From the NCBI RefSeq assembly GCF_005145025.1, contig NZ_CP039699.1:62001-126000 (forward strand): a stretch of 64,000 nt of DNA, in the 5' to 3' direction. Both the position numbers and the translations under genes were made by a program. Positions 51,456-59,930 of this stretch are shown here, in pieces; position 1 is the stretch's first letter, and the number at the start of each line of letters is the position of its first letter. The DNA comes from Novosphingobium sp. EMRT-2. Lineage in GTDB: Bacteria; Pseudomonadota; Alphaproteobacteria; Sphingomonadales; Sphingomonadaceae. The notes under the pieces are model-generated. The model made no database searches. It was not told where the DNA came from and saw only the letters and a list, made by a program, of their open reading frames with translations.

Positions 51456-52918
51456 ACGCGGTTGGCCCACTTTTCAAACAAGGCCCGGATCTCTTCACTT
51501 CCCTCCATGCGAATAATGAGGCCACGAAAGAGCGCCATATTTCGGGTGCAAAAGGCTGAGAGCGGCTTCTTGCCGATGACATCGCCTTGCGTAGCGTGAT
51601 GGAACACGGGATCCGCTCCACACCACGGTTCGAATGCGCATGATGAGCAGCCCGGCACCGATCCCGCAAATGATTGAGTCAATGGCTCGAGCAGGGCATC
51701 GCCAAGCATGATGTCCTCGAAGGAATCCTTGTGGACGTTGCCCAAAGCAAATGTCTGGTCGCCCATTTCGGCGAGCATGCGGCTCTCGTCCGAGGCATAT
51801 ACGGTTCCATCGTAGTTGTAGACGATGGCCGCGATGCCAATTCCAGCGGGACTCATCAGATCGACATAGCTTGTCTGCAGCGGAGTCAGCATCTTCTTGA
51901 GCACCATCGCCGCATAATGCTCAATGAAATCAAAACCCTGCCGGTTCAACTCGATAATGTAGTCGAGCCCTTCAAAATAGAATTGCAGCCAGCGTTCGCG
52001 ACTGTAGGCAGCGTAGGACCTGGTCTTGATGGCAAAGCCATAAGGTGACAGGGGGCGGAGGAAGATTCCTCCGAAGTCAAGCCGCAGGTACTCGTCGATG
52101 ATCTCCTTTACCCGGCCCAGGCTGGCGGAGGTCGTGGTCATCAAGGCACCGACATTGTAGTGCCCGAGAACGCCCCTTACTTTCTGGATACCGTCAACCG
52201 CGCGCTGATGCGAGTCGCGCCCCGGCCGCGGTCGGTTTGCATTGTGAAGATCGGCCGGTCCATCCAGCGAGGTGGAGACGAGAATGCCTTCCTCCTTGAA
52301 GAAGGCCAGGGCCTCCTCCGTCAGGACCGCCAAATTGGTGGCGACAACGAACGCGAGTTCTCTCTGTGCGATTTCATTGCGGCGCTTTGCCTCGGCAACG
52401 ATATACTGAATTAAAGACAGGTTGAGCAGCGACTCTCCGCCCTGAAATTCGATCTTCAATGCCGGAGATGGAGAACGGAAGACAAGATCGAGGGCTTTGA
52501 ATGCCGTCTCCCGGGACATATCAAACTCGCCGCGGTCGTTGTTCGCCCGTGAAACTTGGCAGTAGGGACAACTGTGCTCGCAGCGCAACGTGACGACGAA
52601 AATATGGAGCGCCGTGAAATTGGCGAGCGGAGCCAGCTTCGTCCGAAGTTTGAGCGCCAATAGATCGACCCCGATATTGGTGTCGCTGTCGATAAGGAAA
52701 TGGCGGGCTTTCAGTTCGTTATAGGCAGGATTAGCAGGGGCAAGTTGCTGGCGTGCAAAAGCGCGAACCGTATCTCGGTCGAGAACAAGATGTTCGCCTG
52801 CGAGGTTGGTCGCAACGTAGCGTCCATTATCCGCCAGTGCCGTGAAACGCCAAGGCAGCATGGTATAAGCAGAATTGGAAGACCTGTCGAAAGCGGAAAT
52901 TTCCTTGAACTTAGTCAC
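51452..52918 (-). CDS. hxsB: His-Xaa-Ser system radical SAM/SPASM maturase HxsB
   Basis: A 488-residue enzyme. GTG 52918 is chosen because the family begins near TKFKEISAFDRS, TMLPWRFTALADNGRYVATN; it overlaps the hxsD stop by eight bases. The radical SAM motif CEHSCPYC (Cys 113, 117, 120) is followed by LKIEFQGGESLLNLSLI and VSTSLDGPADLHNANRP. The C-terminal SPASM domain has GCSSCAFEPWCGADP and SAFCTRN for extra Fe-S clusters. SPASM enzymes typically install crosslinks or other side-chain changes in a peptide; the substrate here should be HxsA. Confidence 0.92.
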   Translation of the reverse strand: MTKFKEISAFDRSSNSAYTMLPWRFTALADNGRYVATNLAGEHLVLDRDTVRAFARQQLAPANPAYNELKARHFLIDSDTNIGVDLLALKLRTKLAPLANFTALHIFVVTLRCEHSCPYCQVSRANNDRGEFDMSRETAFKALDLVFRSPSPALKIEFQGGESLLNLSLIQYIVAEAKRRNEIAQRELAFVVATNLAVLTEEALAFFKEEGILVSTSLDGPADLHNANRPRPGRDSHQRAVDGIQKVRGVLGHYNVGALMTTTSASLGRVKEIIDEYLRLDFGGIFLRPLSPYGFAIKTRSYAAYSRERWLQFYFEGLDYIIELNRQGFDFIEHYAAMVLKKMLTPLQTSYVDLMSPAGIGIAAIVYNYDGTVYASDESRMLAEMGDQTFALGNVHKDSFEDIMLGDALLEPLTQSFAGSVPGCSSCAFEPWCGADPVFHHATQGDVIGKKPLSAFCTRNMALFRGLIIRMEGSEEIRALFEKWANRV

Positions 52919-53237
52919 CCTGCAAGCCCGTCTTTGAAAAGGCAAGGCCGAGGATCAAATCACGGTAGCTTCCCGTCTTCTGCTCAATCACGATACGCAG
53001 TTCCTGATCTGTAACTTCCCGCGAGAACGCGAGCTCAGCAGCGCCAGGACCGAGGTCACTTTTCAGAACGCGCAGTTCGCAAATGATTGCCGGATCAACG
53101 GCAACAATGCGAACATCGACGGAGGCCATCAGCGCATAAGCAGCCCGATGCACAGCCTCAATAGAGTAGGCGGTAGCACAGAGCTCAACGACAATAATCG
53201 CCTCAGTCGGAGACGCCGCTACATCCCCAGTAGGCAT
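52911..53237 (-). CDS. hxsD: His-Xaa-Ser system protein HxsD
   Basis: A 108-residue protein two bases after the hxsA stop. IIVVELCATAYSIEAVHRAAYAL, VAVDPAIICELRVL and YRDLILGLAFSKTGLQG match HxsD, the small partner always found with HxsB and HxsC. It may serve as peptide-recognition or scaffold protein, as RRE-type proteins do in other systems; that is inference. Its stop overlaps the hxsB start. Confidence 0.88.
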   Translation of the reverse strand: MPTGDVAASPTEAIIVVELCATAYSIEAVHRAAYALMASVDVRIVAVDPAIICELRVLKSDLGPGAAELAFSREVTDQELRIVIEQKTGSYRDLILGLAFSKTGLQGD

Positions 53238-53239
53238 GC

Positions 53240-53515
53240 TCAGTAAGAGCTGGACGAATGCGAACTGTGGCTTGCGTGACTTGCATGGCTGGAATGGCTT
53301 GCATGCGACGAATGGCTGGAGTGCTGAGCTTGGGCTGTCATCGCCTCAGTGGACAATGCCAAAGTCAGATCGGTCGTGCCAGCAATGGTGGCTGCGTTCG
53401 CGACATGCTCGATAGCTGAAGAAATCTGCGGATCTGCAGCTTTTGCCGTCTGAGTCGAGACGAGCAAAGTGCCGACGGTCAGCGCGAACGGCTTGAGAAA
53501 ATTCCTGCTGGACAT
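53240..53515 (-). CDS. hxsA: His-Xaa-Ser repeat peptide HxsA (modification substrate)
   Basis: A 91-residue product from ATG 53515 with GGGGGAA upstream; a longer frame to 53590 is less likely. The N-terminus KPFALTVGTLLVSTQTAKA is a signal peptide. After a short middle (SSAIEHVANAATIAGTTDLTLALSTEA) the C-terminus has eight consecutive His-x-Ser triplets (HSS or HAS) and ends SSSSY. This is the substrate class of the HxsB/HxsC enzymes. First gene of hxsA-hxsD-hxsB-hxsC. The mature product's role is unknown for the whole family. Confidence 0.9.
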   Translation of the reverse strand: MSSRNFLKPFALTVGTLLVSTQTAKAADPQISSAIEHVANAATIAGTTDLTLALSTEAMTAQAQHSSHSSHASHSSHASHASHSSHSSSSY

Positions 53516-53777
53516 CTGTTCCCCCGAACGTGGTCTGAAGAAATTCTCGTTTACCAATAGCGCGGCGTCAAGTGGCAATCTTTCTACCAATTTGGCGGAA
53601 AAAGAAATTGAGGTGTTTCCCCGACGATATTTGGCTTTTTATAGACATCGCCTGCGCCACTGCGATAGCAAGGTCGCGGGATTGCCCTGATTACATTGCG
53701 CGATTGTAATCCGCGCGACACCACGCGCTCACGCTCACGCGTGCAGCACGAGCATGCCTTTACAAAGGAGGATCGTC

Positions 53778-54014
53778 ATGAAGCTCAAGTTCACTGCCGC
53801 CATGTTCGTCGCTGCGCTGGCCCTGCCGGCGGCCGCCCATGCTGCGCCTTGCAAGGATGCCAAGGGCAAGTTCATCAAGTGTCCGCCCGCCGCGCCGGCC
53901 GCCGCTGCCAGCCATGCGGCAGCAGCGCCCGCAGCTGCCGCGACACACGCAGCGGCCACCACGCGTCGCGGCCCCTGTCGCGATGCCAAGACCGGCCGCT
54001 TCAAGAAATGCTGA
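53778..54014 (+). CDS. Small secreted Cys/Ala-rich protein
   Basis: A 78-residue product. AAAGGAGG lies eight bases before ATG 53778, the strongest ribosome site in this region. KLKFTAAMFVAALALPAAA plus HAA is a signal peptide. The mature protein has two copies of a Cys-bounded unit, PCKDAKGKFIKC and PCRDAKTGRFKKC, separated by an Ala/His-rich linker, and ends at the second. Similar small proteins are common in sphingomonads. A hairpin terminator follows. It is divergent from hxsA. Confidence 0.78.
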   Translation: MKLKFTAAMFVAALALPAAAHAAPCKDAKGKFIKCPPAAPAAAASHAAAAPAAAATHAAATTRRGPCRDAKTGRFKKC

Positions 54015-54076
54015 TGCACCCGATAGCCTGATACATCGCGCGGGTCGTGAGCCCCGGATTGTTCGAAAATACAGAA

Positions 54077-54107
54077 CCCGCCCGGCCTCAACCGGGCGGG
54101 TTTTCTA
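54077..54107 (+). terminator. Rho-independent terminator
   Basis: AACCCGCCCGG (54077-54087) and CCGGGCGGGTT (54094-54104) form a perfect 11-bp stem with a six-base loop, followed by a short T-run (TTTTCT counting the stem end). It ends the transcript of the small secreted protein. Confidence 0.85.
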
Positions 54108-54471
54108 TGGAAATCAGCATGCCACCAAATTCGACCGGTTTTGCGGCGCAATGAGCGCAGGGGGAAAATTGTATTCTAATCAACAGACTATCGGGAGGGG
54201 CATATACGGTGGTACGCTGATCCCTCCGGATCCGAACGATTTTCAGTTACATTCGGATCGGACATTTCGTTTTCTTTGGGCGGAACACCCGGTCCGTGGC
54301 TGGCCTTGGTTGCAACGGGTGCATGGACAGGAGGGGGTACACCACCATGCACCAGCCTACCGCTCCCTGCCAAAAGCCGAGAAGTGGCAGATCCCACGAC
54401 CTCTCCGGACAGTTCCAGCAAGAGGGACGGGCATCAACATCGGGCGCTTGAGGCCCCGCCCTTCGACCGAG
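54108..54471. other. Gene-free stretch
   Basis: About 360 bases between the terminator and the GlsB-type gene. Short frames exist on both strands but lack ribosome sites and coding character. Nothing else recognised. Confidence 0.5.
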
Positions 54472-54735
54472 CTAGCGAACCCGGCCGCGTTTCACGAGAT
54501 TGTAGATCGCCAGCAGCACGACCGCGCCAAGAAAGGCGACGAGGATGGTCATCGGATCGAACGGGCTGCTGGTGAGATGGGCATGTCCCGAAAGTGAGCC
54601 GAACAGAAGACGGCCTACGATCGAGCCGACGCAGCCCACGAGAATATTCCAGATATACCCCCCCTCGGTCCGCATCACCATGCCAGCGATCCAGCCGATA
54701 AAGCCACCAATGATGAGCGCGATGATGAAATGCAT
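54472..54735 (-). CDS. GlsB/YeaQ/YmgE family membrane protein
   Basis: An 87-residue inner-membrane protein with three hydrophobic segments: FIIALIIGGFIGWIAGMVM, YIWNILVGCVGSIVGRLLFG and MTILVAFLGAVVLLAIYNLV, with the conserved Gly pattern of the transglycosylase-associated (GlsB/YeaQ) family. These small proteins are induced under stress; their biochemical role is unclear. ATG 54735 is the only sensible start. Confidence 0.9.
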   Translation of the reverse strand: MHFIIALIIGGFIGWIAGMVMRTEGGYIWNILVGCVGSIVGRLLFGSLSGHAHLTSSPFDPMTILVAFLGAVVLLAIYNLVKRGRVR

Positions 54736-55049
54736 GGCGACGGTATCCTTCCCAATGGTTTGTCTTCGTCCCCACCGCTGAAGATGACACCTTCATGTAA
54801 GCGGCGCTATCGGCCGTTCCACCAGAATGGAGCATATTTGTTCTCGGAATGGCGGGGCTCTGCCCAACGCACGAATGGAACTCTCGCGGGGCCAATTTAC
54901 AGGATGCAAATATCGGCAGTTCCGGTGGAGATGGCGGTCTCGTTGCTCCGATTGCGAGATGAAATGGTTCGTGCAATGACTGATGACTCAATCTCGCCAT
55001 GGACTGCGGCCGAGGTTGAACAGGGGTGGTGACATGGAGGTTCGGGGTA
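54736..55049. other. Gene-free stretch with divergent promoters expected
   Basis: About 310 bases between two divergent membrane-protein genes. No gene is supported. GGAGG at about 55036-55040 is the ribosome site of the gene starting at 55050. Confidence 0.45.
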
Positions 55050-55916
55050 ATGGTCGATAACAAGCCAGCTGGTGACGTCGATGTTACGAAGGCGTGGCGC
55101 GCCTCGCAGGATCAGAAGGCGGGTGCCAGGCGTCTGCGTCTGTTCGCCGCGCTCGCTTGGGTCGTTGCTATCGGTGGTGAGATCGCGGGGATCGTCCTGC
55201 TGCGCCAGCATAAGTTCGACCACGGTAACCTCGCACTCCTGATCGGGATTCTCATTGGTATCGCCGTCTTCGCGATCGCCGGCAGCCTGATGTGGAAAGC
55301 GGCCAACAAGCAGGATCCGGCGCGCGAGTCTGAACCCTTCAAGTTCTTCGTTCAGAACCAGCTCGGCGCGATCATCACGGTCATCGCCTTTCTGCCGTTG
55401 CTGGCTCTGATCTTCCTCGACAAGGACATGGATCCCAAAAACAAGAAGATCGCCGGCGGTGTTGGCGTCGTGCTGGCTCTGCTGGCGACAGTGTTAGGGA
55501 TCGACTTCAATCCACCATCGGTGGAAAAGTACACGCAGGACATGAATCAGTGCGCGGCGCAGATCAAGGCTGGCCAGCCCACAACCGCCTGCTCGCCCGA
55601 AGTCGCCGAACAGGCCAAGCAGATCGCCGCGGATTCCGAGACGGTCGCGGACGCAACCAAGGATGACGCTCATCCCGCGGGCCAGGACGTCGTTTACTGG
55701 ATCGCGCCGGAAAATGGAGCCAAGACCTCGGCTACGCCGCATGTCTTCCACCTATGCGAGGCGGTGAGCCCGCTGCGCGGCAAGACAGTAAACCATGGCT
55801 CGGTAGCCGAAGCCTACGCGCAGAACGCGAACCGCATCACCAAGCAGATTGCCATGGAACAGTCCCAATGCGGGTTCAAAAAGTCGGAAGCAGCCCCAAG
55901 CGCTTCCGCAACCTGA
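55050..55916 (+). CDS. Hypothetical membrane protein with four TM segments
   Basis: The 288-residue product starts at ATG 55050, ten bases after GGAGG. A basic cytosolic N-terminus precedes TM1 LFAALAWVVAIGGEIAGIVL, TM2 NLALLIGILIGIAVFAIAGS, TM3 LGAIITVIAFLPLLALIFL and TM4 IAGGVGVVLALLATVLGIDF. The last ~140 residues (from FNPPSVEKYTQDMNQCAAQI) are polar with several Cys and include PENGAKTSATPHVFHLCEAV. No enzyme motif. Sequence type is common among sphingomonad membrane proteins of unknown role. Confidence 0.7.
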   Translation: MVDNKPAGDVDVTKAWRASQDQKAGARRLRLFAALAWVVAIGGEIAGIVLLRQHKFDHGNLALLIGILIGIAVFAIAGSLMWKAANKQDPARESEPFKFFVQNQLGAIITVIAFLPLLALIFLDKDMDPKNKKIAGGVGVVLALLATVLGIDFNPPSVEKYTQDMNQCAAQIKAGQPTTACSPEVAEQAKQIAADSETVADATKDDAHPAGQDVVYWIAPENGAKTSATPHVFHLCEAVSPLRGKTVNHGSVAEAYAQNANRITKQIAMEQSQCGFKKSEAAPSASAT

Positions 55917-56053
55917 CACAGTTGGTTGAAAATCCGTTGGTGTCCGATGCGGGGGCCGAGTTGGATCGTAAGGCTCGACGATCCTGCAATGGCTCCCGCC
56001 CATAGCTGGCTGCGCTATTTGACATATCGAGGGAATACCAACGCCCGACTGGG

Positions 56054-56326
56054 CTAGAGCCAGCTCGCGACACCACCGTGCCGCGAGCACGTACCGCGAT
56101 GGTTTTCGCTGAAGCTCCATGTACCATCGCGACATCGGGCGGTAGCGCCTCTGGGTTGGGATTGGGACCGCATCGGCCGGTGAACCGAGTGTCCATTCAC
56201 GTTCGTATAATAGTCGGAACCATGCGAGATTCGCGAAGCGGAACTGTGATGGTTTGGCGTCTTGGCGACGGAGGCTGACGGGACAGCCACCAGGGCGATG
56301 CAAGCAAGGATCAGCGCTTTCTTCAT
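56054..56326 (-). CDS. DUF3761 secreted protein
   Basis: A 90-residue product from ATG 56326, preceded by GGGGGAACC. KKALILACIALVAVPSASVA is the signal peptide. The mature part DYYTNVNGHSVHRPM, GATARCRDGTWSFSENHRG and TCSRHGGVASWL matches DUF3761, a small exported family with two conserved Cys. Function unknown. Confidence 0.85.
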   Translation of the reverse strand: MKKALILACIALVAVPSASVAKTPNHHSSASRISHGSDYYTNVNGHSVHRPMRSQSQPRGATARCRDGTWSFSENHRGTCSRHGGVASWL

Positions 56327-56407
56327 GGTTCCCCCAACCGTTTCGAATGCTTCCGTCAGGTGCTGCGCTGCAGAGGTAAGCAAATCCGGTCAGCCACCAT
56401 CATGCCT

Positions 56408-56629
56408 CTATGCCTGCCCATGTCTATCGCCTTTCCGGATCTCCCGGAGTTGGGTGATGATGCCGGTCCAGACAGTCTCGTTGCCTTCATGCTCCTCGGC
56501 GATGGCGATCGCCAGATTTTCCTCGGCGGTGCGCTCGGCATCTTCGCCATAGGTGGCAATCAGCATGGTCGCGACGCTATGCAATTCCCATTTGGCGACA
56601 ACGGGCTCGACATCGAACTGTTTCATCAT
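56408..56629 (-). CDS. Small hypothetical protein
   Basis: A 73-residue acidic protein (KQFDVEPVVAKWELHSVATM, LIATYGEDAERTAEENLAIA, IAEEHEGNETVWTGIITQLR) with regular helix-forming composition. Similar short proteins occur in sphingomonads. No domain recognised; the start at ATG 56629 or the next codon cannot be decided. Confidence 0.6.
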   Translation of the reverse strand: MMKQFDVEPVVAKWELHSVATMLIATYGEDAERTAEENLAIAIAEEHEGNETVWTGIITQLREIRKGDRHGQA

Positions 56630-56834
56630 GGTTTGCCTGTCCGCAGGGTCTCAATCGCAAGAACTACACCACATTGCCCGCTCCAAATCATCGCCAATTT
56701 GTCATTCTCTCGCGATCGGGGCCGGTGTGAATGTATGGCTGCTTCCGATGCCCTGACCAAGGGGCCCGAACGGCCGTTATTGGGGCGATCGCGGCAAAAT
56801 GCCCAGATGGGCGGTTCGCGTCCAGTTTAGGACA

Positions 56835-57107
56835 TCAATCGGCACCCGTCAGGTCGGTGCCGCAGCGGGGACATTGCTTCGGCGGTAATGAGCGAACGAA
56901 GGGCTTGCCAAAAGTTATAATGCGCCATCGACATGTGGGACATCGTGCAAAAAATCGCGTGTAGATAACCGACGCTACGCAAAGAGTGAACGACACGTAA
57001 GCCAAAGGTTGGGCAAATCGCTCGCTGAAGCTGGCTACGTAGATAGTCAGCGGCACGAACGGTAGCCAGCCAAAGGAAGCTATGTAGAAGCGGGTCAAAG
57101 GGCTCAT
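56835..57107 (-). CDS. Small membrane protein with zinc ribbon
   Basis: A 90-residue product from ATG 57107. TM segments FYIASFGWLPFVPLTIYVA and LAYVSFTLCVASVIYTRFF are followed by a C-terminal zinc ribbon, RCPTCRWRIITFG and KQCPRCGTDLTG (two Cys-x2-Cys pairs). The design resembles small membrane proteins with a cytosolic zinc ribbon; role unknown. Confidence 0.66.
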   Translation of the reverse strand: MSPLTRFYIASFGWLPFVPLTIYVASFSERFAQPLAYVSFTLCVASVIYTRFFARCPTCRWRIITFGKPFVRSLPPKQCPRCGTDLTGAD

Positions 57108-57296
57108 GTCATGGCTATACGGGCTAAAGGTCAAAGCTCGCAACGACCGCTTCCCACCAACCCAGGCCATTCCCGGTGCCAGCGACATCGATAAACAAAC
57201 GACCGCTTCCGGCGTACGAGTTTAGGCGCATGAACGGCCGCTTTTAAGGCGAATTCTCCAGTTGGATGAGGCGGAAACGGTGACCTGGACGCGGGT

Positions 57297-57920
57297 TCAG
57301 ATTTGCCTCTGCTGATAATCGCCTCGGCAAGCGCGCATGGCTTTGGCGATAGCCTTGTTGGTCTTATCGAGGTCGAAGCGCTCTGGATCGAATTTCGTAC
57401 CCGCCCAGCGGCGCATCGCCTTGTACTCTTCGTGCCCGGAGTCGAGCCACGCTTCCAGGAAATCGGCATAGCCTGGGTATCCGCCGACGTCTTCTGGCGG
57501 GCATGCACGCTGACCGGCTACGCAGCGCGGATATTTGACATCATCCTCGATCCCGGCGCGGCGCAAAACCAACTCGTGCTGCCAGTCATCGCCAAAATCA
57601 TATTGATACGAGATCGTGAGCGTTGGGTCGGCCTCATAGGGAAACGTCAGATCCTTGAGCTGGACTTCGGTCGTCTCAAACACCCGTGGGCCATAGGGTG
57701 TATCCTCGATAGCCTCCGGCGCGCCGATCGTCAGGCCCCCGACGTGAAACTGGTGCAAATGGCTGTCGGTCCACCCGAAGGCCGCCTGCAGCACTTCATG
57801 CAGCTGAGCGAAGTTGAGGTCGCTGGGTAGTTCCAGCGTGCGGGTGATCGCCGGCTCGACGCCGAGGATCCGGGCTTCAAGACGGACGATATAGGCGTAA
57901 GGATTGTAGGGTTTCGGCAT
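57297..57920 (-). CDS. Plasmid pRiA4b ORF-3 family protein
   Basis: The 207-residue product starts at ATG 57920. YIVRLEARILGVEPAITRTL, LNFAQLHEVLQAAFGWTDSH, LHQFHVGG and YQYDFGDDWQHELVLRRAG are the standard features of the pRiA4b ORF-3 family, with CPPEDVGGYPGYADFLEA in the C-terminal half. The family is frequent on rhizobial and sphingomonad plasmids; its activity is unknown. No partner gene is obvious. Confidence 0.92.
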   Translation of the reverse strand: MPKPYNPYAYIVRLEARILGVEPAITRTLELPSDLNFAQLHEVLQAAFGWTDSHLHQFHVGGLTIGAPEAIEDTPYGPRVFETTEVQLKDLTFPYEADPTLTISYQYDFGDDWQHELVLRRAGIEDDVKYPRCVAGQRACPPEDVGGYPGYADFLEAWLDSGHEEYKAMRRWAGTKFDPERFDLDKTNKAIAKAMRACRGDYQQRQI

Positions 57921-57997
57921 GGCGCGACCATGCCCGCGAAGACAAAGAGCCACAAGCGTGAGGCCAGCATTTTGCGGCGAGCAATCCCCGTCGCAAC

Positions 57998-59239
57998 CTA
58001 ATGCATCCAGCCCCGCGTCGGCGGCGTTGACGGTGCAGGGGAGGGCGAGCGGTGCGCCGGTGGCGGCAGCGGATCGCCGAGACGCCACGTCGCATGATCG
58101 ACGCCCGGCGTCCGCATCAGCAAGGCCAACGCTTCGTCATAGGCGGGATCGGGAAGGGCGCGCGCGAGATGGATCGCGCTCGCCTGCGATCCCGTATCGG
58201 TCAATGCGAGGCTCGCGATCGGCGTGTCCGTCCCGAGGTTGAAACGCAGCCCTTTCACGAAACGACGCCGCTCCTCCACCGCCTTCGTGACCAGGGCGCG
58301 ATCGTCGAGGCCCTCGTAGGGCAGCCATTCGCGCGTCACCGGCATGACGGTGATCTCGATCAGCTGCGGCAGCCCCGAGCGGCCGATCGAGAAGCTCCCG
58401 GCGATGACCAGATGACCCTCGTGGTCGTCCGAGCGCCACAGCTCCTCCTCCAACGCGAAGCGCTTGTGGAACCGCCGCGCCATGTCCTCGTCCATCAGGA
58501 ACGGCCAGTCCGGCAGATGCCGCACCAGGATCTTCTCCCCGAGCCGCGCGGGCTCGATCGATTTCACCTCGCCGATGAGGATCATGATCGCGTCCTGCGA
58601 GGCGCGGGCCAGCTGCAGCTCGCCGTGCCGGCGCCCGGCGATCGCGTCCCGGTCGTCGAGGCGGTACGTCTCGGGTACGAACAGGACACTGCCGAGACCG
58701 TCACCGCGCGCCTTGCAGCCATGGGCCGCCTGCAGCAGTTGTCGGCGCACCACGTACCAGTTGCGCTTGCCCGCCATGCGCGGGTGCCAGTGCGTCAGTT
58801 CGGCCCGGTCCCACAGGTAGTGGAGCAAGCCCCGGATCGTCAGGCGCTGGTTGGTCGCCTTCACTTCGGGCTTGTCATTGGTGAACGAGGCGGGCGCGGC
58901 GCGGGCCGGCCCGCGCGACAGCGGGAAGCCGAGCTTCAGCAGGGTCTCTCCCGTCTTCGCATCGTCCACGATCGCGCCGCCGCGCACCTGGGCAAGACCC
59001 GTCAGGAAATCCGGCGCCTCGTAGTGGTCGCAATGCGGCGCATGGAGCGCACCGGTCCCCGGCCAGCGCGCGACGATGTGCTGGCCATGCCGGTGCGTGA
59101 TGTAGAGATCGAGATCGGCATCGCGCCGGCACAGGCAGCGGATGCGCTCCTTCTGCGCATAGGCATGGACGAGCAGGGCCTCGAACCCCGGCTCGTCCGC
59201 ACCCATTTCCCGGTCGATGATGTGGTAGCGCTGCGTCAC
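57998..59239 (-). CDS. DUF1173 family protein
   Basis: A 413-residue product from GTG 59239, which overlaps the preceding stop (GTGA). RYHIIDREMGADEPGFEALL, RIRCLCRRDADLDLYITHRHG, QHIVARWPGTGALHAPHCDHYE (Cys and His that could bind zinc) and LTIRGLLHYLWDRAELTHWHP identify DUF1173, a plasmid/ICE-associated family of unknown role. The C-terminal half has SVLFVPETYRLDDRD and VIAGSFSIGRSGLPQLIEIT. It may act in plasmid establishment; evidence is only genomic context. Confidence 0.84.
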   Translation of the reverse strand: MTQRYHIIDREMGADEPGFEALLVHAYAQKERIRCLCRRDADLDLYITHRHGQHIVARWPGTGALHAPHCDHYEAPDFLTGLAQVRGGAIVDDAKTGETLLKLGFPLSRGPARAAPASFTNDKPEVKATNQRLTIRGLLHYLWDRAELTHWHPRMAGKRNWYVVRRQLLQAAHGCKARGDGLGSVLFVPETYRLDDRDAIAGRRHGELQLARASQDAIMILIGEVKSIEPARLGEKILVRHLPDWPFLMDEDMARRFHKRFALEEELWRSDDHEGHLVIAGSFSIGRSGLPQLIEITVMPVTREWLPYEGLDDRALVTKAVEERRRFVKGLRFNLGTDTPIASLALTDTGSQASAIHLARALPDPAYDEALALLMRTPGVDHATWRLGDPLPPPAHRSPSPAPSTPPTRGWMH

Positions 59240-59730
59240 AGGCCCTGCGCGATCCCGTCCTCGACAATTCCCTGCCACTGCGGCCCCAGCACGAAATCCC
59301 TGCCGAACACCCCGACCGGACCATCGGCGGCATCGGTCATGTAGGGGTCCGGTTCCTTCGTCACCGTGCGCCCGGCCTTGCGCGCGTCCATCCACTGCGC
59401 ATCGCGGGCGCGCAGCAGGCCGGTGAGCCAGCGCACGTCCGTCGCGATCGCAAAGGGATGCCGGCCCGCCAGCGTGTACCACAGGCACCGCTGGTAATCG
59501 TTGCGCGCGTCGCCGAGGATTTCGGCAAGCTCACGCTTGCCATCGGGATCGCCGGCCACGATCCGATCGATCGTGCAGGCTAGGTTATGGGCCTCTGCAA
59601 TGGCGATACCCGGATCGGTGCCCACGCTGGCGCCGGCGAGCGCGCGGCGCTCCCAGCAGGTGTCGGGATCGTCGCGGACCTCGATCAGGCCGAGGTCGAT
59701 ATGGAGGTCATGAAGCCAGTCGTGTGTCAT
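59236..59730 (-). CDS. Hypothetical protein upstream of DUF1173
   Basis: A 164-residue product from ATG 59730, coupled to the DUF1173 gene by a GTGA overlap. It contains DWLHDLHIDLGLIEVRDDPD, AIAEAHNLACTIDRIVAGDP and YQRCLWYTLAGRHPFAIATD. Helical, no signal peptide, no known domain. The tight pairing suggests a partner of the DUF1173 protein. Confidence 0.68.
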   Translation of the reverse strand: MTHDWLHDLHIDLGLIEVRDDPDTCWERRALAGASVGTDPGIAIAEAHNLACTIDRIVAGDPDGKRELAEILGDARNDYQRCLWYTLAGRHPFAIATDVRWLTGLLRARDAQWMDARKAGRTVTKEPDPYMTDAADGPVGVFGRDFVLGPQWQGIVEDGIAQGL

Positions 59731-59930
59731 CGTTTGCCGTCCTTGCCACAGGTTGAAACACCCGAGAGAGCGCACGGACAAGCCTCCGGCGCGCACCAAA
59801 ATACGGGGGTCGTTATGCTCTGGGTATGCTGGCGAGGCGTCGCTCGCCGATGGCTGGCCGGAGGCCCTGGTCTAAAATAGCACCCGAAAGGGACAGCTGC
59901 CTTCCGGCGGACCGGTGGCTCTTCTGTTCC

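Noticed and set aside
53240-53330. Short tandem repeats as a CRISPR or simple repeat
   Set aside because: The three-codon periodicity encodes the His-x-Ser triplets of HxsA; it is protein-coding.
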